From Flavobacteriales bacterium (GTDB lineage: Bacteria; Bacteroidota; Bacteroidia; Flavobacteriales; Flavobacteriaceae), in assembly GCA_027003085.1 (NCBI GenBank), contig JALWYR010000023.1, positions 1-28,129 of the forward strand: 28,129 nt of DNA. The letters run 5' to 3'. The position numbers and the translations under genes were made by a program. Numbering within the stretch: position 1 is the first letter of the stretch; every line of letters starts with the position of its first letter. Shown here piece after piece: positions 22,266 through 28,129 of the stretch. The notes beneath the pieces were generated by a model that ran no database searches, was not told the DNA's origin, and was given only the letters and a program-made list of their open reading frames with translations.

Positions 22266-24856
22266 TAAAGAAAATTCTCATATTCTTCATTTTTTTAGGC
22301 CTGGCTACCGGCCTCCGGGCCCAACAAGCTGCGTCCAAGTTTTATGTGATCAACGATATTCGTTTCGAAGGACTTTCCTACTACAACCCGCGCACCGTGA
22401 GGGCTTTTATCGGTGTGTCGAAGGGCGATGTGATCGAAGTGCCCGGCACGGTGGCCGCCGACATTATCAACCGGCTTTGGACTTCGGGCGAATTCGAAGA
22501 CGTGGAAGTTTATGTGCAACCCATCGACGATACCAAGGCCGATTTGATTATCAAACTCAAAGAAGTGCCCACGCTTTCCGGAGTAAAATTCAAGGGCATT
22601 CCCAAAAGCAGGGCCAAGTCTTTTATCGAAGACCTGAAATTGGACAAAGGAAAAATTCACGTAACCCGCGATTTACTCAAACGCATCGAGCGGCACGTAA
22701 AGGAACACTATATAGGCAAGGGATACCTGCACGCCGAAGTAAAGGAAAAGGTTATCCCCGACACCATTAAAGGCAAGGCCAAAATTTTGGTAAACGTAAA
22801 CAAAGGCAACCGGGTCAAAATCCGGCAAATCCGTTTTCACGGAAACAATGCTTTCGACAAATTTTTGGTATTCCGCGGCAAGGGCTTTTCCGATTCGCGT
22901 TTGCGTGGCAAGCTCAAAAACACCAAGCGTGTTAATCCTTTCCGTTTTTGGAAGTCATCCAAATTTATTCGCGACAAATACGAAGAAGACAAACACCGTT
23001 TGGTGGAATTTTATCAATCCAAAGGTTACCGGAATGCGCGCATTGTCAAAGACAGCATCTATTGGGTGGGACCCGATGAAATGGGCATCGATTTATGGAT
23101 TAATGAAGGAAAAAAATATTATTTCGGAAACATCGAATTTGTGGGCAATTCGGTTTATTCCGACAAACAATTGAGCAAAGTGCTCGACATCCGCAAGGGT
23201 GATGTTTACAACGGCAAATTACTCAAAGAACGCATTGCCAATCCCAAAAAGCCCGACGGTTTGGATTTGACCAACCTGTATCAAAACAACGGATATTTGT
23301 TTTCGCGCATCACGCCGGTGGAAACGGGTATTCGCGGCGATAGTATTGATTTCGAAATAAGGATTTACGAAGGCAAAATCGCATATTTCAACAACATTAC
23401 CGTTAAGGGCAACGAACGCACCAAGGACTATGTTATTCTGCGCGAAGTGCGCACCTTGCCCGGCGAAAAATACAACAAGGAATTGGTGGTGCGCACGGTG
23501 CGCGAATTGGCCCAATTGGGCTTTTTCAACCCCGAAGCCATCAGCCCTAATTTCAAAAATGTGGATCCGGTCAATGGTCAGGTAGACATCGAATGGAATG
23601 TGGAAGAAGGCGGTGCCAGCCAAATTCAATTGCAGGGCGGCTATGGCGGAAGAACTTTTATTGGCACGGTGATGCTCAATTTGAACAATTTTGCCGGGAG
23701 CGAAATTTTCAAAAAAGGCGCTTGGAAACCCGTTCCGATGGGTGAGGGGCAAAAATTGGGTATCCAGGCCAATTTTTCGGTGTTTTTCGAATATTTCAGT
23801 TTCAATTTCAGCGAGCCGTGGTTGGGGGGCAAAAAACCGCAAGCCCTGTCGCTTTCTATCCATCACTCGAAAAGTTATATGATGAAGGAAAATGAATATA
23901 AACCCGACCGCTCACGAAAATTCCGTATCACGGGGCTTACGTTGTCGCTGAGCAAGCGCTTGCAGTGGCCCGACGACCATTTCCAAATTTCCCATTCGCT
24001 TAGCTTCGACAATTACCGGCTCATTAATTACTACTCCTACGGCAATGCCATTTCAGGTATGTTCGGTTTTAAGGACGGCGTATCGAACAATGTGTATTAC
24101 AACCTGATTTTAGGCAGGACATCCAGCGGACCCAATCCCATTTTCCCTTTGGGCGGTAATGATTTTGTGCTTTCGGTAAAACTTACACCGCCCTATTCGA
24201 TGTTCAGTTCCACCAATTACGCCCATTTGGATCAATTCCCGCAATATCAGGACGAAAACGGTAATCCCGATTACGCCAAAATCAATCAGGCCAAATACCG
24301 TTGGTTGGAATACTACAAAATCAAATTTTCGGGCACTTGGTATACGCAACTTTACAAAAAATTGGTGCTTCGCACCAAAACCGATGTGGGCTTTATGGGG
24401 GCCTACAACAGCGCTTTGGGCGTCCCGCCTTTCGAACGTTTTTACATAGGCGGAAGCGGTATGCAATACGGCGGTTTCTATGATTCGCGCGACATTATTC
24501 CTTTGCGCGGCTACGACGACCTGGCTTTGAACAACGAAGCCCTTTCGGGGCGCAACCAAGGCGGGGTGGTTTACAACAAATTCTCCTTGGAATTGCGCTA
24601 TCCGCTCACGCTCAAACCGCAGGCATCCATTTGGGTTTTGGGCTTTGCCGAAGGGGCCAACACGTTTAGCGACATCCGGCGCTACAATCCTTTTACGCTC
24701 AAACGTTCGGCCGGTGTGGGCTTGCGCGTATTCATGCAAATGTTCGGACTTTTGGGTATCGATTTCGGCTATGGCTTCGACCCGGTTTACAACCGCGCAG
24801 GCGTTCCCGTAAAGCAAGGATGGCATACGCATTTTATTATCAATCAGCAGCTTTAA
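22262..24856 (+). CDS. bamA: Outer membrane protein assembly factor BamA
   Basis: BamA inserts beta-barrel proteins into the outer membrane. The ATG at 22262 (ATGA overlap with uppS) gives a signal peptide (MIKKILIFFIFLGLATGLRA) and an 864-residue protein. The longer frame from 22118 lies inside uppS. About residues 30-440 hold tandem POTRA domains (for example INDIRFEGLSYYNPRTVRAF and ITVKGNERTKDYVILREVRT), followed by a 16-strand Omp85 barrel. The lumen motif is present as PLRGYDD near residue 748. The C-terminus (GWHTHFIINQQL) is a terminal strand without the proteobacterial final Phe. Synteny with uppS and two Skp-like genes favours BamA over TamA-type relatives. Confidence 0.95.
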   Translation: MIKKILIFFIFLGLATGLRAQQAASKFYVINDIRFEGLSYYNPRTVRAFIGVSKGDVIEVPGTVAADIINRLWTSGEFEDVEVYVQPIDDTKADLIIKLKEVPTLSGVKFKGIPKSRAKSFIEDLKLDKGKIHVTRDLLKRIERHVKEHYIGKGYLHAEVKEKVIPDTIKGKAKILVNVNKGNRVKIRQIRFHGNNAFDKFLVFRGKGFSDSRLRGKLKNTKRVNPFRFWKSSKFIRDKYEEDKHRLVEFYQSKGYRNARIVKDSIYWVGPDEMGIDLWINEGKKYYFGNIEFVGNSVYSDKQLSKVLDIRKGDVYNGKLLKERIANPKKPDGLDLTNLYQNNGYLFSRITPVETGIRGDSIDFEIRIYEGKIAYFNNITVKGNERTKDYVILREVRTLPGEKYNKELVVRTVRELAQLGFFNPEAISPNFKNVDPVNGQVDIEWNVEEGGASQIQLQGGYGGRTFIGTVMLNLNNFAGSEIFKKGAWKPVPMGEGQKLGIQANFSVFFEYFSFNFSEPWLGGKKPQALSLSIHHSKSYMMKENEYKPDRSRKFRITGLTLSLSKRLQWPDDHFQISHSLSFDNYRLINYYSYGNAISGMFGFKDGVSNNVYYNLILGRTSSGPNPIFPLGGNDFVLSVKLTPPYSMFSSTNYAHLDQFPQYQDENGNPDYAKINQAKYRWLEYYKIKFSGTWYTQLYKKLVLRTKTDVGFMGAYNSALGVPPFERFYIGGSGMQYGGFYDSRDIIPLRGYDDLALNNEALSGRNQGGVVYNKFSLELRYPLTLKPQASIWVLGFAEGANTFSDIRRYNPFTLKRSAGVGLRVFMQMFGLLGIDFGYGFDPVYNRAGVPVKQGWHTHFIINQQL

Positions 24857-24892
24857 CGAGTTTGGTATGATTTTTTCATTAAATTTAGTCCC

Positions 24893-25648
24893 ATGAAAAA
24901 AATTTGGTTCATCACATTGTTATTATTCACCATGGCCGCCCACAGCCAACGGGCCAAGTTACGCATTGCCTACATTGATATGGAAATGATTTTGGACAGC
25001 ATGCCCGAATACAAGCAAGCCATGGAAGAACTCAATATGCGGGTGGTGCAATGGAAAGCCCAAATGGACCGTATGCAAAGCGAAATAGACCGGCTCAAAA
25101 AAGAGCTGGAAGCCGAAAAATTGATGCTCACCAAGGAACTGGTCAAGGAAAAGCAGGAAATAATCGATTTCAAAGAAAAACAATTGACCAAGTTTCAAAT
25201 GGAAAAATTCGGTCCGCAAGGCGATTTGGAATTGCAACGTATGATGATTCTCAAACCCGTTCAGGACCAAGTGTTCAACGCGGTGCAAAAAATCGCCCAA
25301 ACGCGGCACTATGATATTGTTTTCGACAAATCGGATCCGCGGGCCGGAACGGTTTTTATTAATCCCAAACTGAATATTACGCATTTGGTTATTCGTGAAC
25401 TGAAAAAGAAACACCGGCTCGCCGAGCGAAATAAGAAGAAGGAAAAGCAGCACAAGGCCCGTAAAAAAAACGTAAATTTGCAAGAAAAATACGAAGAGCG
25501 CCGCCGAAGGCTTCAAGCCGAGCGCGAAGCACGCAGGAAACAGGAGGAGGAAAAGAAAAATGACGAAAAATCCCAAACTCCGCCTTCACCCGCTTCCGGC
25601 GGAACCGGAAATCAAAATCCGGATAAAGACAAAAAAACCGAAGAATAA
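24893..25648 (+). CDS. OmpH/Skp-family periplasmic chaperone with a charged C-terminal tail
   Basis: Skp-family chaperones hold unfolded outer-membrane proteins on the way to BamA. The 251-residue protein has a signal peptide (MKKIWFITLLLFTMAAHS), the OmpH N-terminal strand LRIAYIDMEMILDSMPEYKQ and a long coiled coil (about 45-105). The family's C-terminal return strand follows (about 125-160, YDIVFDKSDPRAGTVFINP). After about residue 170 there is an unusual extension of some 80 residues, rich in Lys, Arg, Glu and Gln, ending in a Pro/Ser/Gly-rich stretch and KDKKTEE. The normal family length is near 160-180. It lies 36 nt after bamA and 30 nt before a second, normal-length paralogue. Confidence 0.92.
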   Translation: MKKIWFITLLLFTMAAHSQRAKLRIAYIDMEMILDSMPEYKQAMEELNMRVVQWKAQMDRMQSEIDRLKKELEAEKLMLTKELVKEKQEIIDFKEKQLTKFQMEKFGPQGDLELQRMMILKPVQDQVFNAVQKIAQTRHYDIVFDKSDPRAGTVFINPKLNITHLVIRELKKKHRLAERNKKKEKQHKARKKNVNLQEKYEERRRRLQAEREARRKQEEEKKNDEKSQTPPSPASGGTGNQNPDKDKKTEE

Positions 25649-25678
25649 TTATTTGTTAAACTCATAAAAACCAATTGT

Positions 25679-26182
25679 ATGAAAAAACTAAGTGTACTAC
25701 TGATAGCGTTTTTGATGAGCATGGGTTGGCAAGCCCGGGCACAGCAAAAAATCGCTCATTTGGATGTAGCCAAAATCTTGCAGGAAATGCCCGAATACAA
25801 AAAAGCCGAGGCCGAACTGCAACAACTTTCCCAAACCTACCAAAAGGAATTGGAACAAATGCAAAAGGACTACTACGCCAAATTGCAAAAATACCAGCAG
25901 GAAGCCGCCCAGGTTTCCCAGGAGGAAAACCAACGCCGGGCCGAAGAACTCAAACAAATGGAACAACGTATTATGGAAGCCCAGCAACGTGCCCAACAGG
26001 ATTTGGCACAAAAGCAGGCCGAAAAAATGAAAGCCATACAGGACAAATTGATGGCCGCCGTAAAGGCCGTGGCCAAGGAAAAGGGTTATGATTATGTACT
26101 CGACAGTTCGGCGCCTTCATCCGTTTTGGTAGCCAACGGCCCGGATATTTATAATGATGTGAAGAAGAAATTGGGGATTTAA
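25679..26182 (+). CDS. OmpH/Skp-family periplasmic chaperone
   Basis: This is the second Skp-like chaperone of the block, 167 residues, the usual length. It has a signal peptide (MKKLSVLLIAFLMSMGWQARA), IAHLDVAKILQEMPEYKKAE at the core strand, a long Gln/Glu/Lys-rich coiled coil (about 45-125) that forms the tentacle arm, and the return segment KGYDYVLDSSAPSSVLVANG. It probably arose by duplication with the preceding gene; both share the EMPEYK/SMPEYK element. It is the last gene of the uppS-bamA unit and is followed by a strong terminator. Confidence 0.93.
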   Translation: MKKLSVLLIAFLMSMGWQARAQQKIAHLDVAKILQEMPEYKKAEAELQQLSQTYQKELEQMQKDYYAKLQKYQQEAAQVSQEENQRRAEELKQMEQRIMEAQQRAQQDLAQKQAEKMKAIQDKLMAAVKAVAKEKGYDYVLDSSAPSSVLVANGPDIYNDVKKKLGI

Positions 26183-26198
26183 TCCTTGGTAAAAAACA

Positions 26199-26228
26199 AA
26201 AAAACCTGCCTTTTCCGGCGGGTTTTTT
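26199..26228 (+). terminator. Intrinsic terminator of the bamA-ompH unit
   Basis: AAAAAACCTGCC and GGCGGGTTTTTT (26199-26210 with 26217-26228) form a 12-bp stem with one T-G pair and the loop TTTTCC. The last arm is a T run. It starts 17 nt after the stop codon. Confidence 0.9.
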
Positions 26229-26242
26229 GTTGATATTTTGAT

Positions 26243-26250
26243 TATCTTTG
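26243..26250 (+). promoter_or_regulatory. -7 box of the lamin-tail-like gene
   Basis: TATCTTTG is an exact TAnnTTTG match, 29 nt before the ATG at 26280, just after the preceding terminator. Confidence 0.5.
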
Positions 26251-26279
26251 AATACCGAAAAACTCCAAAACCCAATGCA

Positions 26280-27134
26280 ATGAAAAAAATTACCCTTTTT
26301 GTTTCTCTCCTCTTGGCCCACTTGGCCCAAGCCCAACCCGTAATCACCGCAGTGGTGGACGGAACCTGTACCGGCGGCACTCCCAAAGTAGTGGAAATTT
26401 ACGTCAGGGGCACACATGATTTCACAGGCGATACGCTCCAAGTGCAAGCAAATTCCAATACGACTTGGAGTGGTGGTATCGATCTCGGTAGTTTTGGAAG
26501 TGTTACCGATGATTATGTTTATTATTACAATGATGGTAGTAACGATAATTTTTTGACCGAGTTTCCTTCTGCATCGGGGAAGCCTGCTATTGAAGGGGGA
26601 TTGAGCTTCAATGGCGATGACCGTATACGTATTTTGGCTTCCGACGGCTCGGTAATTGATATTTTTGGTACGGATGGCGTGGATGCCGACGACGATTATT
26701 CGCAAAACGGCATCGATTGGCGCTATCGCGATTCCTGGGCCAAGCGTAACCCCGGCCAAGGACCCAGTGCAACCTTTGATGTGAATCAATGGTCATTCGG
26801 TGGACGTGATGATTTGGACGGTGATTGTAGCGCATCCGACACCACGCCTTTGGAAGACGATATGGGCGGTATTCAATCCTATTTGCGTGTTCAAAACACC
26901 GGTATCGACAACCTGCAAATTTATCCCAATCCCGTATCCGGAGGCGTATTGCATTTAAGTGCGGCACAAAAAATCGCTTCGGTACAAATTTTCGATTTGT
27001 CGGGAAAAGAAATTATGCACATCGATAATGGCTTTGATCATATTGATGTTTCGCAACTTAACAGCGGCATCTATATGGTCAAAGTAACGGCAAACGATGA
27101 TGCCACCGTCTTGGTTAAACTAATGATTGAATAA
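26280..27134 (+). CDS. T9SS-secreted protein with lamin-tail-like domain
   Basis: The ATG at 26280 gives 284 residues with a textbook signal peptide (MKKITLFVSLLLAHLAQAQ); the frame from 26238 starts upstream of the promoter box and is rejected. Residues about 21-190 (PVITAVVDGTCTGGTPKVVE, then LSFNGDDRIRILASDGSVID and DSWAKRNPGQGPSATFDVNQ) match my memory of the lamin-tail-like module found at the N-terminus of many secreted nucleases and phosphatases. Here no catalytic domain follows. The T9SS sorting domain occupies about 215-284 (LQIYPNPVSGGVLHL, VSQLNSGIYMVKV). It is probably a surface-attached or released binding protein of unknown ligand. It stands alone between terminators. Confidence 0.8.
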   Translation: MKKITLFVSLLLAHLAQAQPVITAVVDGTCTGGTPKVVEIYVRGTHDFTGDTLQVQANSNTTWSGGIDLGSFGSVTDDYVYYYNDGSNDNFLTEFPSASGKPAIEGGLSFNGDDRIRILASDGSVIDIFGTDGVDADDDYSQNGIDWRYRDSWAKRNPGQGPSATFDVNQWSFGGRDDLDGDCSASDTTPLEDDMGGIQSYLRVQNTGIDNLQIYPNPVSGGVLHLSAAQKIASVQIFDLSGKEIMHIDNGFDHIDVSQLNSGIYMVKVTANDDATVLVKLMIE

Positions 27135-27152
27135 TAGCGTTTTTTTCTTTTC

Positions 27153-27182
27153 AACGCCACCGCGAACCGGTGGCGTTTTTTA
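27153..27182 (+). terminator. Intrinsic terminator after the lamin-tail-like gene
   Basis: AACGCCACCG and CGGTGGCGTT (27153-27162 with 27168-27177) pair perfectly over 10 bp with the loop CGAAC and are followed by a T run. It starts 18 nt after the stop codon. Confidence 0.92.
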
Positions 27183-27198
27183 TTTGTGATATTTGTCT

Positions 27199-27206
27199 TA
27201 TTTTTG
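27199..27206 (+). promoter_or_regulatory. -7 box of the rhodanese gene
   Basis: TATTTTTG fits TAnnTTTG and lies 18 nt before the ATG at 27225. Confidence 0.4.
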
Positions 27207-27224
27207 GTAAAAATTCCTTTTAAA

Positions 27225-27605
27225 ATGAGGCGATTTTTGTGGATATTACCAGGCTTGTGGTTTTTCTTTGTTTCCGGACAAAATGCCATTCAATCCGTTT
27301 CGGCCGAAGAATTTGCCCGGGCAATTAAGAAGTATGGCACGGAACAACTTATCGATGTTCGTACACCTTCCGAATATGCCGAAGGACATATTAGCGGCGC
27401 ACGCTTGATAAATATTTATGATACCGATTTCCAACAAAAAATCCTCGAAGGTTTATCCAAAAGTAAACCGGTTTTGATTTATTGCCGAAGTGGACACCGT
27501 AGCATGGTTGCTGCTCGTTTTCTGGATAATAAAGGCTATAAGGTTATCAACTTGCGATTGGGATTTAATGATTGGAAAGCCCGTGGGTTTCCGGTCGAAA
27601 AATAA
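27225..27605 (+). CDS. Exported single-domain rhodanese
   Basis: Rhodaneses move sulfane sulfur through a cysteine persulfide. The ATG at 27225 gives 126 residues with an N-terminal signal peptide (MRRFLWILPGLWFFFVSG), so the protein should act in the periplasm; the frame from 27186 begins upstream of the -7 box. One complete domain is visible: LIDVRTPSEYAEGHISGARL, the active-site loop YCRSGHRS with Cys87, and the closing LRLGFNDWKARGFPVEK. All expected catalytic features are present. The substrate is unknown. It lies 37 nt before a lipoprotein gene that has its own -7 box. Confidence 0.92.
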   Translation: MRRFLWILPGLWFFFVSGQNAIQSVSAEEFARAIKKYGTEQLIDVRTPSEYAEGHISGARLINIYDTDFQQKILEGLSKSKPVLIYCRSGHRSMVAARFLDNKGYKVINLRLGFNDWKARGFPVEK

Positions 27606-27607
27606 CG

Positions 27608-27615
27608 TATCTTTG
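27608..27615 (+). promoter_or_regulatory. -7 box of the Tll0287-like lipoprotein gene
   Basis: TATCTTTG is an exact TAnnTTTG match, 3 nt after the rhodanese stop codon and 27 nt before the ATG at 27643. Confidence 0.5.
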
Positions 27616-27642
27616 TCGCACTTTCGAAAAAAAATTACGACT

Positions 27643-28129
27643 ATGAATTACCGTAAAATACTTCCGCTTATTACTGCTTTAACGCTTTTCGTTGCTTCGT
27701 GTGATCACCAACCCGGAAAAAAGGAATCCGGAAAACCGGCTGAAAACCAAGCCGAAATAAACCGGAAAAACGACGAACGCCTCGAAGGCGACCATGTGCA
27801 AAATGTTTCGGAACTCCCGGTTCTAACGCCCGAACAAAAACAACAGTATATCAACCGTTCGAAAGAAATCGCCCAAACGGCTTTCAAAATATTTTCGGGA
27901 CACCTGGAACGGCTATTCAAGCAGAAGAAACCCGAAGAAGCCCTCGAATATTGTCATGCCAACGCCCTCAAAATAACCGACAGCTTGGCCAAGGCCAAGG
28001 GCGTAAACATCAAGCGCACATCTTATCGTCTGCGCAATCCCGAAAATAAACCCACGGCGCAGGAAGAAAAGGTAATGGAAATCTATCGAAAGCAAATCCT
28101 CAAAAACCTCAAACCCAAGCCCTATATGC
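27643..28129 (+). CDS. Tll0287-like (DUF3365) lipoprotein, 3' end missing
   Basis: The frame opens with ATG at 27643 and runs uninterrupted off the right edge; 162 residues are visible. The N-terminus is a lipoprotein signal with lipobox FVASC (Cys20), so the protein should be membrane-anchored in the periplasm or at the surface. A charged linker (about 25-60) precedes a helical domain with IAQTAFKIFSGHLERLFKQ, EALEYCHANALKITDSLA and KRTSYRLRNPENKPT. The last two match the Tll0287-like family (Cys/His helix, then R-T-S and R-N-P-x-N), whose members are suspected redox or haem-related sensors. A CxxCH haem site is not seen in the visible part. It is adjacent to an exported rhodanese. Confidence 0.82.
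   Translation, partial: MNYRKILPLITALTLFVASCDHQPGKKESGKPAENQAEINRKNDERLEGDHVQNVSELPVLTPEQKQQYINRSKEIAQTAFKIFSGHLERLFKQKKPEEALEYCHANALKITDSLAKAKGVNIKRTSYRLRNPENKPTAQEEKVMEIYRKQILKNLKPKPYM

Overview
The window looks like a chromosomal segment of a Bacteroidota (Bacteroidetes) bacterium, genus undetermined. The evidence is: three or four secreted proteins with type IX secretion (T9SS) C-terminal sorting domains (core motif YPNP); the gene order nadK - DUF6089-type barrel - uppS - bamA - ompH - ompH, which is typical of the phylum; repeated TAnnTTTG promoter boxes just upstream of start codons instead of Shine-Dalgarno sites; and tRNA genes without an encoded CCA. No phage, IS element, CRISPR array or rRNA was seen.

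Layout. 1-2021: the 3' part of priA (+). 2151-2459: a minus-strand tRNA cluster Ser(GCT)-Pro(TGG)-Arg(TCT) ending in an intrinsic terminator. 2490-7467: minus-strand genes, namely a 7TM-HD phosphohydrolase (PgpH-like) and, upstream of it, a tight SOS-type operon umuD-umuC in which a CapA-like metallophosphoesterase overlaps the end of umuC. 7468-8065: a 598-bp divergent intergenic region holding two and a partial third copy of a 175-bp tandem unit built from degenerate CACAGAG heptamers. 8066-10174: recG. 10197-17190: an AT-richer stretch with a membrane-bound TPR/LuxR-HTH regulator followed by two T9SS-secreted proteins (a very large Asp-box propeller protein and a protein with a possible cadherin/jelly-roll layout). 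17252-20782: queE, an OmpA-family protein with calcium-binding TSP3 repeats, coaD and nadK. 20842-26182: an envelope-biogenesis block (outer-membrane barrel, uppS, bamA, two Skp/OmpH chaperones). 26280-28129: a lamin-tail-like T9SS protein, a periplasmic rhodanese, and the start of a Tll0287-like lipoprotein cut by the window end.

How parts work together. PriA, RecG and UmuDC all serve replication restart, fork rescue or lesion bypass. The uppS-bamA-ompH block combines the lipid carrier for wall synthesis with outer-membrane protein assembly. The least described part is the regulator/exoprotein module at 10197-17190. Its regulator-to-exoprotein gap carries an 11-bp perfect inverted repeat around a -7-like box and a 10-bp direct repeat with one-helical-turn spacing, which would fit a locally regulated cell-surface system. 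The 175-bp intergenic repeat and the CapA gene coupled to umuDC are the other two points most worth checking.
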